A stretch of 64,000 nt of DNA from an uncultured Acetatifactor sp. (GTDB lineage Bacteria > Bacillota > Clostridia > Lachnospirales > Lachnospiraceae), in assembly GCA_910584865.1 (NCBI GenBank), contig CAJUCE010000012.1, forward strand, positions 1 through 64,000, written 5' to 3'. The position numbers and the translations under genes are program-made. Below the pieces are notes generated by a model. That model ran no database searches and was not told where the DNA came from. It worked only from the letters and a program-made list of their open reading frames with translations. Positions within the stretch are counted from its first letter, which is position 1; every line of letters starts with the position of its first letter. Shown here piece by piece: positions 51,543-61,110 of this stretch.

Positions 51543-51590
51543 AAGCCCTCTGCAGGAGAAAGATTCCTGCAGAGGGCTTTTGCTTAATAG
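51543..51590 (+). terminator. Rho-independent terminator of ilvC
   Basis: AAGCCCTCTGCAGGA (51543-51557) pairs perfectly with TCCTGCAGAGGGCTT (51565-51579), then TTGCTT. Confidence 0.93.
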
Positions 51591-51608
51591 GATACAGGGA
51601 GAGAAGAC

Positions 51609-51782
51609 ATGTTCCATGAACAGCTGGCACAGAAGGGGATGCTGACCTGGCTGTATGATGGGGATCGGTGGCCGTCGGGTTTCGGCGGCGGATTGGTGAC
51701 CAGCCATCATCCGTCTTACGACGGACTTTCCTATAAGGTAAGAAAACCTCTCTGCAGTCAGGGACAGATCATCCTGCCGTAG
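51609..51782 (+). pseudogene. N-terminal fragment, possibly of a carbohydrate-active protein
   Basis: 57 residues. TWLYDGDRWPSGFGGGLVT resembles a motif I associate with large glycosidase-like proteins, but the identity is a guess. It is cut off by the nested palindrome at 51721-51821, in which its stop lies. Confidence 0.35.
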
Positions 51783-51821
51783 AGAGGTTTTTCCGTTTGG
51801 TTTATTTATAAGAAAGTCCGT
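51721..51821. terminator. Nested 100-base palindrome, bidirectional terminator-like
   Basis: Outer arms ACGGACTTTC.TATAA (51721-51736) and TTATA.GAAAGTCCGT (51806-51821); inner arms AAAACCTCTCT (51743-51753) and AGAGAGGTTTT (51781-51791). Runs of T follow the inner stem on both strands. It separates ilvC from the convergent symporter gene. Confidence 0.8.
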
Positions 51822-51837
51822 TGACGGGCGGCCCTCT

Positions 51838-53376
51838 TTATCTGGATTGTCCCAGCGCAGTCTTCTGGGAGACTTCCGTTTTCTTCTCATAGCATGCGAA
51901 GGCATTGTCCACCAGCTTTTTGTCCGGCCTGGGTGTAAAGAGGCTTACCGCCGGTACAATGACCAGGCCCGCAAGCATGGCGATGGCGCCGCAGTTGATG
52001 GGCGACTGCATGATCGCCGGGAAGGAGGAGCGGAAGAAAATATTGGCGATCATTAATATGGAGCTGAACAGGAAGCAGACCCAGCAGGATGCCTTGGTCA
52101 CCTTTTTGGAATAAAGTGAGTAGAGAAAAGGTGCCAGGAAGGAGCCGGCCAGCGCACCCCAGGATACGCCCATCAGCTGAGCGATAAAGGTCACGGAGCT
52201 CTTATACTGGATCAGGGCCAAAACGGAAGAAATGGCGATAAAGACCACGATCAGGATACGCATGGTCAGAACTTGCTTTTTCTCCTCCATCTTCTTGAAA
52301 ACAAGAACCTTCAAAAAGTCAATGGTCAAAGTGGAGCTGGACGCAATGACCAGAGAGGATAATGTGGACATGGAGGCGGAGAGCACCAAAATCACCACCA
52401 AAGCGATCAGCATGGGAGAGAGATCTGACAACATGGTGGGAATAATGGAGTCAAAGCCGTTCGCCGTCACGTCGATCTGATCGGAGAAGAGTCTGCCAAA
52501 ACCGCCCAGGAAATAGCTGCCGCCTGCCACTACCAGGGCGAACAGGGTGGAGATGATGGTCCCCTTTTTGATGGACTCTTCGTTTTTGATAGCGTAGAAT
52601 TTCTGTACCATCTGCGGAAGACCCCAGGTGCCCAGAGAGGTCAGGATTACCACAAACATCAGGTTCAGCGGATCCGGTCCGAAGAAGGAGGCGAAGATGC
52701 CGGGCGTGGCTGCTGCGGATTCGTCCGTCACTCTCGCCAGATTGTCCAGAGCCGTCATAAAGCCGCCTTTGCTCTTTAATACCGCCGCGATGACCGTCAT
52801 GATGCCTACCAGCATGATTATGCCCTGAATGAAATCATTGATGGCAGTGGCCATGTAGCCGCCTGCGATGACATAGATTGCCGTCAATACGGCCATCAGC
52901 AGGATGCAGACGGAGTAATCGATGTCAAAAGCCATACCGAAGAGCCGGGACAGGCCATTGTACAGGGATGCGGTATAAGGAATCAAAAAGATGAATATAA
53001 TGGCGGAAGCTCCGATTTTCAGCGGCTTGCTGCCGAAACGTTCCCCGAAAAACTGGGGCATGGTGGCAGAGTCCAGATGCTGCGTCATAATGCGGGTGCG
53101 GCGTCCCAGGACCACCCAGGCCAGCAGGGAGCCGATGATGGCATTGCCGATTCCTGCCCATGTGGCGGCTACACCGTATTTCCAGCCGAACTGTCCCGCA
53201 TAGCCCACGAATACAACTGCGGAAAAATAGGATGTGCCGTAGGCAAAGGCGGTGAGCCACGGCCCCACGGAACGGCCGCCCAGTACGAAGCCGTTGACAT
53301 CGGTAGCATGCTTGCGGCAGTAGAGCCCGATGGCGATGAGTACCGCAAAATAGAGGATAAGTAATAGTAGTTTCAT
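51838..53376 (-). CDS. Sodium:solute symporter (SSS family)
   Basis: 512 residues and about 13 membrane helices (LLLLILYFAVLIAIGLYC; GGRSVGPWLTAFAYGTSYFSA; IYVIAGGYMATAINDFIQGIIML, which is the SSS signature region). AGGAGG lies just before ATG 53376. Resembles PutP/PanF-type carriers; substrate (amino acid, sugar acid or vitamin) not clear. Confidence 0.92.
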   Translation of the reverse strand: MKLLLLILYFAVLIAIGLYCRKHATDVNGFVLGGRSVGPWLTAFAYGTSYFSAVVFVGYAGQFGWKYGVAATWAGIGNAIIGSLLAWVVLGRRTRIMTQHLDSATMPQFFGERFGSKPLKIGASAIIFIFLIPYTASLYNGLSRLFGMAFDIDYSVCILLMAVLTAIYVIAGGYMATAINDFIQGIIMLVGIMTVIAAVLKSKGGFMTALDNLARVTDESAAATPGIFASFFGPDPLNLMFVVILTSLGTWGLPQMVQKFYAIKNEESIKKGTIISTLFALVVAGGSYFLGGFGRLFSDQIDVTANGFDSIIPTMLSDLSPMLIALVVILVLSASMSTLSSLVIASSSTLTIDFLKVLVFKKMEEKKQVLTMRILIVVFIAISSVLALIQYKSSVTFIAQLMGVSWGALAGSFLAPFLYSLYSKKVTKASCWVCFLFSSILMIANIFFRSSFPAIMQSPINCGAIAMLAGLVIVPAVSLFTPRPDKKLVDNAFACYEKKTEVSQKTALGQSR

Positions 53377-53565
53377 AGTGCCTCCTATAGGTATGTTTGA
53401 TTATTGCAAGGCGTGACGGTTTTGCTATGAAGGTACACTGTCGCACACTGCAAGTTTAAAGTGCTGAAGTAACTATAGCACAATTTGGCGGGATATGCAA
53501 ATATAACTTAAAAAACGGAGAAAAAATCTTAAGATAATTGGAAACTATTTTGTTACCAAAATTGC

Positions 53566-53594
53566 TTGTAAATGAAAATGTGTTGCAGTATAAT
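53566..53594 (+). promoter_or_regulatory. Promoter of the second BlaI/M56 pair
   Basis: TTGTAA (53566-53571), 17-base spacer, TATAAT (53589-53594). No BlaI dyad as clear as that at 18825. Confidence 0.75.
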
Positions 53595-53739
53595 AGGACT
53601 ATAGGGTTGAGCGGGGCCGGCGAATAAGGATCTGTTTTGGAAGGAAGAGTCAGAGGGCCGGGAGGAAGAAGATATAAACTTGACGGATGGTGAGGCATTG
53701 CATCGGATGTTACGCAGGCAGGAGGGAGAGGAAGCGACT

Positions 53740-54138
53740 ATGGAAGGGAAAGAGGCAAATATAACAAAATCCGAACAAAAGCTGCTCCGTTTATTATGGA
53801 AGGAAGGGGCTATGTCCGTAATGCAGATTACGGGAAAGCTGGAACAGGATACCGGATGGAGCAAGCAGGCAGTTATTTCTTTTCTGAAAAGGATGGAAGC
53901 CAAAGGTCTTGTGACCTATGAGCGGCGGGGCCGGACCAGATTTTATATGCCGGTGCATTCGGAGGAGACTGTGGCAAGGAGAGAAAGAAGCACATTTCTG
54001 CAGAATTTCTATCAGGGCAGACTGGGATTGATGGTCTCGGCCATGGCCCAGGAGAATGCGCTGTCCCGGGAGGACATCCGGGAGATCAGGAAGGTACTGG
54101 AGGAGCTTAGGCCGGAGGGAGACGCAGAAGAGAGTTGA
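53740..54138 (+). CDS. BlaI/MecI-family repressor (second pair)
   Basis: 132 residues. A winged helix (ITKSEQKLLRLLWKEGAMSVMQI, TGWSKQAVISFLKRMEAKGLV) is followed by a C-terminal dimerisation part (SREDIREIRKVLEELRP). Only 10 bases separate it from its M56 partner. An in-frame ATG at 53680 is possible, but 53740 gives the usual length. Confidence 0.9.
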   Translation: MEGKEANITKSEQKLLRLLWKEGAMSVMQITGKLEQDTGWSKQAVISFLKRMEAKGLVTYERRGRTRFYMPVHSEETVARRERSTFLQNFYQGRLGLMVSAMAQENALSREDIREIRKVLEELRPEGDAEES

Positions 54139-54148
54139 AGGAGGATAT

Positions 54149-56275
54149 ATGAGATTTTTGTACTTAAGCCGGATTACGGCGGAAGCGGCGGTTCTGACAC
54201 TGCTGGTTATCCTGGTCAGCCGGGTATTGCTGAGGCGGCTGGAACCGGGCGTGAAGTATTTTCTGTGGATTTTTGTAGCGCTGCGGATTCTGGTACCGGT
54301 GCGGGTTGAGATCTTGCCGGAAGTGCCCGGGGTCACGGAATGGGTATGGAGAGGCAGTGAACGGACGAAAGCGTTGCCAGAGGAAAGTGCAGGAGAATTT
54401 ATCAAAGCGTCAGAGACGGACAGCGGTTACCATGCCGGCGGGCAGACGAAAGAAGCGCCGCCGGAGGACAGTGCCGGAGAAAGTCCGGAGAGGGCAGAGG
54501 AGGTCAGTGACCGGCCGGTTGGCGGGCAGACGAAAGCAGCACTGCCGGAGGACAGCGGCGTAGACTATACGGCTGGAAGAGACGACCGGCAACTGATAGG
54601 AGTGGCTGAGGAACAGACAAAGCAGGAAGGGCAGCTCCGCCGGCTTATTTTCTGCCTGTGGCTTGCGGGCGCAGCGATAACGGCAATCTATCTGACGGCC
54701 AATAATATCAGGCTCTTTTTCAGCTTAAAATTGGGAAGAAAAAGGGTGGGGACACTTCTGTACGGAATTCCGTTATATGATATGCCGGGATACAACTGTC
54801 TGGCGGGTGTCTTCTCCCCGGCAGTCTATATAGATATGGAAGGTCTGAAGGAGGACTCCGTGATAGAGCATGTAATATTGCATGAGCGCCAGCATCTGAA
54901 GGCGGGAGATCCGTTTTGGCAGTTTCTGCGGGTGATCTGTCTGATTCTGCAGTGGCATAATCCTTTCATATGGTGGGCCTATTATGCCTCAAGGCAGGAT
55001 GGAGAGCTGGCCTGCGACGCCAGAGTGGTCAGGGGGATGCAGCCGGGGGAACGCTATGCCTACGGGGAGAGCCTGTTGGCCGCGGCTGCCTGCTCCTGCA
55101 CAGAACACCTCCGGGGGAATCTGGCCACATCGGCGGGAGGCGCCAGACGTTTTATGGAGAGAAGGATCAAGGGAATCATGCGGTACAGACAGGGGTATGG
55201 AGCAGGTGTGTCAGTGGTCATGATCTGTATGCTGGGAATAACCTGTTTTGCGGCATTTCATGAACCGGATGGGAGAAGCCTGACGGATAATCCCGGCAAA
55301 GGGAAAGAAACAGCGCTGTCGAATGCGGCGGATGCGGGAAGACATGGTCTGTACACTCCGGAAAACGGACCGGAGGATGTGCGGACGGAGTATTCCGAAT
55401 ACAGAGTGGAGATTTCCATAGAGGAGCATTATATCACCAATACCGGGAATCTATCCAATCTCTATTATATAGATGAGGAGCACGTCTTGTGGGGGTGCGG
55501 AGAGAATAGTTACGGCCAGCTGGGGCAGGGGCCGCAGGGGAAGAATTTCTATAAGGATATGGTGAAAATAGCGGAAGAGGTCATACATGTAGACTGTTCC
55601 CAGGAGGGCTTTACCATTTATCTCACAAAGGATCATAAGCTCTACGGCATGGGAAACGGTACCGGGGGAGCGCTGCCGCGGTATGAGAAAGAAGAATGGA
55701 TGAAGCATGTGAACAGGGAGTATCATCTGGTGACAGAAGCCAGCCTTCTGATGGAGGATGTGGCCTATGCCCGCTGCGGCCGGAGTGATGTGGCCTGTAT
55801 GAAGACGGACGATTCGGTCTGGATCTTCGGGACAGTCGGGTATGACAGAGACAGGGAGTGTTTCTATCCCTATCCTGTGAAGGTGCTGGAGGATGCGGCA
55901 CTGGTGACGGGTGGGGCGTATAATCATGCGGCATTGCTCCGCGACGGAAGCCTGTGGACATGGGGGGACAATTATGCGGGAAACTGCGGAACCACTGGTA
56001 CGGTTGTGTCTGCGCCGACACAGGTGGCAGAGGATGTGGCCATGGTCTGGACAGGGCGTATCAGCTACAATATGGATTGTCAGGATTTGACTGAGTTTAT
56101 CGAGAATTATGAAAGAGATCGGGAGAATACCATGATTCTGACGAAGGACGGCTCTTATTTCATTTGCGGCGCCGATGTGGGGGAGGAAAAAGCACTGCCG
56201 ATTTATTATGAAGCGGGAAATTTTCCGCTGGTGTGCTCCTGTGAATTTCTGCCATGGGATGGAGAGCTGAAATAA
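54149..56275 (+). CDS. BlaR1-like M56 peptidase with RCC1-type C-terminal repeats
   Basis: 708 residues. Helices near residues 5-25, 30-50, 170-190 and 350-370. Zinc site HERQH (VILHERQHLKAGDP) near residue 248, with ELACDARVV. The extracellular C-terminal region (about 430-690) shows RCC1-like blades (EHVLWGCGENSYGQLGQG, LYGMGNGTGGAL, SVWIFGTVGYD, SLWTWGDNYAGNCG). Such a beta-propeller ligand domain differs from classical BlaR1. Three imperfect ~27-residue repeats (GGQTKxAxPEDSxG) lie between helices 2 and 3. Confidence 0.85.
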   Translation: MRFLYLSRITAEAAVLTLLVILVSRVLLRRLEPGVKYFLWIFVALRILVPVRVEILPEVPGVTEWVWRGSERTKALPEESAGEFIKASETDSGYHAGGQTKEAPPEDSAGESPERAEEVSDRPVGGQTKAALPEDSGVDYTAGRDDRQLIGVAEEQTKQEGQLRRLIFCLWLAGAAITAIYLTANNIRLFFSLKLGRKRVGTLLYGIPLYDMPGYNCLAGVFSPAVYIDMEGLKEDSVIEHVILHERQHLKAGDPFWQFLRVICLILQWHNPFIWWAYYASRQDGELACDARVVRGMQPGERYAYGESLLAAAACSCTEHLRGNLATSAGGARRFMERRIKGIMRYRQGYGAGVSVVMICMLGITCFAAFHEPDGRSLTDNPGKGKETALSNAADAGRHGLYTPENGPEDVRTEYSEYRVEISIEEHYITNTGNLSNLYYIDEEHVLWGCGENSYGQLGQGPQGKNFYKDMVKIAEEVIHVDCSQEGFTIYLTKDHKLYGMGNGTGGALPRYEKEEWMKHVNREYHLVTEASLLMEDVAYARCGRSDVACMKTDDSVWIFGTVGYDRDRECFYPYPVKVLEDAALVTGGAYNHAALLRDGSLWTWGDNYAGNCGTTGTVVSAPTQVAEDVAMVWTGRISYNMDCQDLTEFIENYERDRENTMILTKDGSYFICGADVGEEKALPIYYEAGNFPLVCSCEFLPWDGELK
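54355..54600 (+). repeat. ~81-84-bp coding repeats in the second M56 gene
   Basis: Three diverged units, each beginning near (G/R)xTKxxPE(D/E)S, encode a hydrophilic segment between membrane helices. The second and third share GGGCAGACGAAAG. Confidence 0.7.
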
Positions 56276-56404
56276 ATATGCCGATGACAGGATGTATTTT
56301 CGTACTTCTCTGTGCGGAAAACCGGAGTGTTTTACATCTAAACGCATATTTTGAGCGCTTTGCACGTATCTGGTGTTTTGAGAGGAGTGGACGGTAGTTT
56401 ATTT

Positions 56405-56454
56405 GTACAATTGTACGGAAAAAAGCTTGAAATGTATGGGTGTTATGGTATAAT
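56405..56454 (+). promoter_or_regulatory. Promoter and possible operator of fucI
   Basis: TTGAAA (56427-56432), 16-base spacer, TATAAT (56449-56454). The perfect palindrome GTACAATTGTAC (56405-56416) lies just upstream and could bind a GntR-like regulator. The rest of the 311-base gap holds nothing else. Confidence 0.65.
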
Positions 56455-56586
56455 ATTTACACATGAGTACTGTGTCAGCTTTTGATTCCATATGTGCCGA
56501 TGCGCATGAGATTGCGGGACAATGTTGATTCAAAAGTGAATGGCTATAGTACGATCATTATATATTAGTAGAGGAGGAACTTTTTA

Positions 56587-58380
56587 ATGGCAGAGAACAG
56601 GTTGATTGGCGATTATCCGGTGATTGGTATCCGGCCTACGATTGACGGCAGGAGAGGCGCACTGAAGGTGCGGGAATCACTGGAAGATCAGACCATGAAC
56701 ATGGCAAAGGCAGCGGCTGCCCTTTTTGAGGAGAACCTGCGCTATTCCAACGGCGAGCCGGTGAAGGTTGTGATCGCGGACACCACCATCGGACGTGTGG
56801 GAGAGACAGCTGCCTGTGCGGACAAGTTCAGGAAGGCAGGCGTGGACATCACCCTCACCGTTACTCCCTGCTGGTGCTACGGCGCGGAGACAATGGACAT
56901 GGATCCCAATACTATCAAGGGCGTGTGGGGATTCAACGGCACGGAGCGTCCCGGCGCAGTATATCTGGCATCCGTATTGGCAACCCATGCCCAAAAGGGA
57001 CTGCCCGCATTTGGTATCTACGGACATGATGTACAGGAGGCGGATGATACATCCATTCCTGAGGATGTGAAGGAGAAGCTCCTTCGTTTCGGCCGCGCCG
57101 CAGTGGCAGTGGCTACCATGAGGGGCAAATCCTATCTGCAGATCGGTTCCATCTGTATGGGTATCGGCGGCTCCATCATTGACCCGGCCTTTATCGAGGA
57201 TTACCTGGGCATGCGTGTGGAATCCGTAGACGAGGTGGAAATCATCCGCCGTATGACGGAAGGTATTTATGATCAGAAGGAATACGAGAAGGCTCTTGCA
57301 TGGGTGAAGGAGAACTGTATCGAAGGCTTTGACAAGAATCCGGAATTCATCCAGAAGACGAGGGAGCAGAAGGATAAGGACTGGGAGTTTGTAGTCAAGA
57401 TGATGTGTATCATCAAGGATTTAATGAACGGCAACAAGAATCTGCCTGAGGGAAGGGAAGAGGAGATGGTTGGGCACAATGCCATCGCCGCAGGTTTCCA
57501 GGGACAGCGTCAGTGGACGGATTTCTATCCCAACTGCGATTTCCCCGAGGCCATGCTGAATACCTCCTTCGACTGGAACGGGGCAAGGGAGCCTTATGTG
57601 TTGGCTACGGAGAACGATGTGCTCAACGGCCTGGGCATGCTGTTCATGAAGCTGCTCACCAACCGCGCCCAGATTTTCGCGGATGTGCGTACATACTGGA
57701 GCCCTGAGGCCGTGAAGAAGGCCACAGGCTATGACCTGGAGGGCGTTGCGAAGGAAGCGGGCGGATTCATCCACCTGATCAACTCCGGTGCGGCATGTCT
57801 GGATGCCAACGGACAGGCCAAGGATGCCGACGGCAACGGCGTCATGAAGCCTTGGTATGAGGTGACCGAGGAAGACCAGAAGGCTATCATGAAAGCTACC
57901 ACATGGAACTATGCTGACTGCGGCTATTTCAGGGGCGGCGGATTCTCTTCCCGTTTCGTGACAGAGGCCGAGATGCCCGCCACCATGATCCGCCTGAACT
58001 TGGTGAAGGGACTGGGCCCCGTGCTGCAGATCGCAGAGGGCTGGACCATCCATCTTCCTGCGGAAGTGACGGATGTGCTGTGGAAGCGCACCGACTATAC
58101 ATGGCCCTGCACCTGGTTTGCTCCCAGGACCACCGGCAAAGGCGCTTTCAAGACCGCTTATGACGTGATGAACAACTGGGGCGCTAATCACGGCGCCATC
58201 AGCTACGGCCACATCGGCGCGGATCTGATTACCATGTGCTCCATGCTGCGGATTCCCGTGGCAATGCACAATGTGGACGAGGACAAGATCTTCCGTCCCG
58301 CTGCCTGGAACGCATTCGGCATGGATAAGGAAGGACAGGACTACCGTGCATGTGCGGCTTACGGTCCCATGTATAAATAA
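56587..58380 (+). CDS. fucI: L-fucose isomerase
   Basis: 597 residues. Converts L-fucose to L-fuculose with Mn2+. The start GDYPVIGIRPTIDGRRGALKVRE is typical; catalytic Glu and Asp are expected in the region of NGLGMLFMKLLTNRAQIFADVRTYW and the metal His in HLINSGAAC or NWGANHGAISYGHIG. Full length. Strong GAGGAGG site. No fucK or fucA in the window. Confidence 0.93.
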   Translation: MAENRLIGDYPVIGIRPTIDGRRGALKVRESLEDQTMNMAKAAAALFEENLRYSNGEPVKVVIADTTIGRVGETAACADKFRKAGVDITLTVTPCWCYGAETMDMDPNTIKGVWGFNGTERPGAVYLASVLATHAQKGLPAFGIYGHDVQEADDTSIPEDVKEKLLRFGRAAVAVATMRGKSYLQIGSICMGIGGSIIDPAFIEDYLGMRVESVDEVEIIRRMTEGIYDQKEYEKALAWVKENCIEGFDKNPEFIQKTREQKDKDWEFVVKMMCIIKDLMNGNKNLPEGREEEMVGHNAIAAGFQGQRQWTDFYPNCDFPEAMLNTSFDWNGAREPYVLATENDVLNGLGMLFMKLLTNRAQIFADVRTYWSPEAVKKATGYDLEGVAKEAGGFIHLINSGAACLDANGQAKDADGNGVMKPWYEVTEEDQKAIMKATTWNYADCGYFRGGGFSSRFVTEAEMPATMIRLNLVKGLGPVLQIAEGWTIHLPAEVTDVLWKRTDYTWPCTWFAPRTTGKGAFKTAYDVMNNWGANHGAISYGHIGADLITMCSMLRIPVAMHNVDEDKIFRPAAWNAFGMDKEGQDYRACAAYGPMYK

Positions 58381-58508
58381 GCCATAAGCAGGAAAAGAGA
58401 GAAAGCAGGGAATGGCAGAGCATTGGACTCTGCCGTTTCCCGTGATAATCCCGGCATCTGTTATAGAGAAAAGGTGCATGGAAATAGAATCGGAGGATTT
58501 GCGGTAAC

Positions 58509-59402
58509 ATGTTTCATCTATTTGGAAAAAAGACATCGGATCCGGAGAGCCGCTTGGCAGAGTGCCGAAAGAAACAGGATTGGGCCGGATTGGCGAAAAT
58601 CTATTATCAGCTGGGTGTGGAAGCCATGGAAGCGGGAAACCTGAACCGGGCGCAGTTATGGCTGACCCGTGCGGACACCATCTACAGCTCGGATGACGAT
58701 ATTTATAAAAAAGTGGGAGAAAAGCTCATGGACGATTGCTCTGACCGGATTGGGCAATTGGAGGAGGAGCACTTTTTCTACCAGGATATTCCAGCCAAAA
58801 TAAGCGAGATGGCAGAGGAGCTGCCGGATGTCAGAGTACGGGTGTGGGGACTTTTGTCGCTGGCCAGACTGGTAAAGCCGGGGGAGAGACTGGCGTTGCT
58901 TCCCGGCTGTGAGGCGCTGGGGAAGCTGGGCCGGGCGGTGGATATCGCGCTGAAATCCTTCCAGGAGCCGCCTACGGAGAAAGAGTTCAACGAATTGAAG
59001 AATCTGTGCGGCGAGCTTTATGAGCTGGGGGATGAGCCGGATTTTTGGGGAGCGGGAAGCGAAATTGCGCTCCAGGGCCGGGCGCCTTTTCAGGTGTTTG
59101 ATTTAAACGGACTGATGGGGGCGCATCTGGAGATCGAAGCTTATCTGGACGCACAGCTGAAGATGGTATGCGCGCTGGGTCAGGGCGAAGAAGCGGGGCC
59201 TGCGGAGACCGGCATTATCGCCCAGCCCCTGCTGCCGGATTATTATGTGCGTACGCAGGAGGGCAGCCCGGAGGAGAATCCCGGGATCAAAGCCGAGCTG
59301 GAGCGGATTTGGAGCGATTATGCGTTTGTATCTTCCGATATGACTTGGGAACTGGTGAGCCGGAGGGTTGCGGAATATAAGGAGCTGGATATCCTGGCAT
59401 GA
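58509..59402 (+). CDS. Hypothetical TPR-like protein downstream of fucI
   Basis: 297 residues, soluble and acidic. Helical repeats occur at the N-terminus (RKKQDWAGLAKIYYQLGVEAMEAGNLNRAQLWLTRADTIY, TPR-like). The middle and C-terminal parts have no recognised domain (LPDVRVRVWGLLSLARLV, EALGKLGRAVDIALKSF). It lies 128 bases after fucI on the same strand. Function unknown. Confidence 0.7.
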   Translation: MFHLFGKKTSDPESRLAECRKKQDWAGLAKIYYQLGVEAMEAGNLNRAQLWLTRADTIYSSDDDIYKKVGEKLMDDCSDRIGQLEEEHFFYQDIPAKISEMAEELPDVRVRVWGLLSLARLVKPGERLALLPGCEALGKLGRAVDIALKSFQEPPTEKEFNELKNLCGELYELGDEPDFWGAGSEIALQGRAPFQVFDLNGLMGAHLEIEAYLDAQLKMVCALGQGEEAGPAETGIIAQPLLPDYYVRTQEGSPEENPGIKAELERIWSDYAFVSSDMTWELVSRRVAEYKELDILA

Positions 59403-59467
59403 GGCGCGCAGCAATCTCGGGATTTCGTGCAGGAGAGCACGAAACACCTCGCGGTGCCGCAGAGTCC

Positions 59468-60793
59468 TCACAGTATGACAAGCGGTTCGGAAAATTCGTT
59501 GGGGACAGGCCGTCCCACGGCGCCGAAGGCAATGCCCTTATAAATTTCGCTGGAGAGAATATCCAGAGACAAGAGCCTGCCTGCCTTTTCCGGCAGGCTT
59601 TTTTGCGCGCCGGCAAGCTTTGTAATCAGGGGGATGGAGGAATGGGACTTCACGGCGGACAGCAAAGGGGCAGCTGATCTGCGGAATCCCAGCACCCTGG
59701 CGTAGGGGGCATCGTCCAGTTCTCTGCCAAGCGCCATCGTGCCCTTTTCGATACCCAGGAGAATATGCAGCAGGCTTCTGCTGATTCTGGTATAAGTCAG
59801 CTCTCTGGTTTTGAGTAGATCGCAGAAGGCAGTGAAACCTGTGAATTGGCGGAGCCTGTTTTGGATGCGGTTGGAGAGATCAGGGGAAACATCCAGATAT
59901 TTTTCATATCCGGATTCCTTCTCCAGCAGCAGTCTGTAGTATAAGATACCGGAGATATCATTCGGGAAGACAGCCCTGTTTTCCGCCAGATAGGAAGTCA
60001 GAAGCGCCAGGGCTTCCTCTGGCATGAAGGATTGGAGCTGTCCGGGCTCCCGGCCCCGATATAATGCCTGGCGCAGAGCCAGCGCGGAAGCCTGCGTATT
60101 TGCCGCAGGCAAAAGATCATGGTATCCTGCGCCTTTCCGCTTTATGGTGACGGGAAGAATACTGGATTTCCGGTTTAAAATAGACTTTATATAGTCAATT
60201 CCGAGGATGTTGTTAGGCGACGCCAGAATCTCCCCGCAGTTTTCAGGCAGGGAAGATTCCCCAGGGTTCGGAGAGGAGCAGAGGTTCTTGGACAGGGGTA
60301 TCTGATTTGCCAATGTCCCTGTTTTGTCCCTGGCAGGAGGAAACTGCACAGACAGCGCTTTTTCCCGGGCATCCGGGTAGGACAGGCCCTGCTTTAAAAA
60401 TCTTTTTAAGGCAGTGCGGTAGGCTTCCGGCTCCCGGATCAGGAATGCGGCAATCTGCTTCAGGGCATCCACATCCCCGCATTCGCTGCCGAAGGCCAGG
60501 TGCGTCACCACGCCCAGCCGGTCCAGAAGGGCCACGGCTCCGGCGGCAAAAAATTCCGAGCTGGCGGCGGCATAGAGGACGGGCAGCTCCAGCACCAGAT
60601 CGGCTCCGCAGCGAAGAGCCATTTCCGCACGGAGCCTTTTATCTGCCAGCGCAGGAGCGCCGCGCTGGACAAAATTGCCGCTCATGACCACGATTGTATA
60701 GTCTGCGCCTGTGAGATGTCTGCTTTCTTCCAGCTGGTATTTATGACCGTTATGAAAAGGATTATATTCTGCGATTATTCCGTTTACTGCCAT
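59468..60793 (-). CDS. tmcAL: tRNA(Met) cytidine acetate ligase
   Basis: 441 residues. Activates acetate with ATP and acetylates the wobble cytidine of elongator tRNA(Met). The N-terminal nucleotidyltransferase fold has GIIAEYNPFHNGHKYQL with the HxGH motif and VVMSGNFVQRGAPALADK. FGSECGDVDAL and PNNILGIDYIKSIL lie further on. ATG 60793 is set by TTGGAGAAG upstream. It is divergent from pta-ackA, linking acetate supply to its use. Confidence 0.93.
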   Translation of the reverse strand: MAVNGIIAEYNPFHNGHKYQLEESRHLTGADYTIVVMSGNFVQRGAPALADKRLRAEMALRCGADLVLELPVLYAAASSEFFAAGAVALLDRLGVVTHLAFGSECGDVDALKQIAAFLIREPEAYRTALKRFLKQGLSYPDAREKALSVQFPPARDKTGTLANQIPLSKNLCSSPNPGESSLPENCGEILASPNNILGIDYIKSILNRKSSILPVTIKRKGAGYHDLLPAANTQASALALRQALYRGREPGQLQSFMPEEALALLTSYLAENRAVFPNDISGILYYRLLLEKESGYEKYLDVSPDLSNRIQNRLRQFTGFTAFCDLLKTRELTYTRISRSLLHILLGIEKGTMALGRELDDAPYARVLGFRRSAAPLLSAVKSHSSIPLITKLAGAQKSLPEKAGRLLSLDILSSEIYKGIAFGAVGRPVPNEFSEPLVIL

Positions 60794-60963
60794 ATAGCTT
60801 CTCCAAGTTTTAAATGTTATCAATATTTCATATAAAAATACAGAATGACTATGTGAAAAAAATAACACATTTGAAAGTGCTTACAACTGCAAGATTACTG
60901 GAAAAAATGAATAATATTTCTGAGAATGTATCCCAAAATATACAAATATCCGCATATTTGTTC

Positions 60964-60992
60964 TTGAGTATTTTTTCCAGTTTTAGTATAAT
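60964..60992 (+). promoter_or_regulatory. Promoter of pta
   Basis: TTGAGT (60964-60969), 17-base spacer, TATAAT (60987-60992). Preceded by a short hairpin ACAAATA/TATTTGT. Confidence 0.8.
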
Positions 60993-61110
60993 ATGAATAT
61001 CGTAATTTGTTAAGCAAAAATTACAAATATTTCTGAATGCATGTTACAAATCTGAATGAAATACCCCTCTTGCGAAAAGATTGCGGAAAGGGAAAGAAAG
61101 GAGCAGAAGT

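Noticed and set aside
57421..58536. 371-codon open frame antisense to fucI
   Set aside because: Shadow of a highly biased coding sequence; fucI has full family homology on the plus strand.
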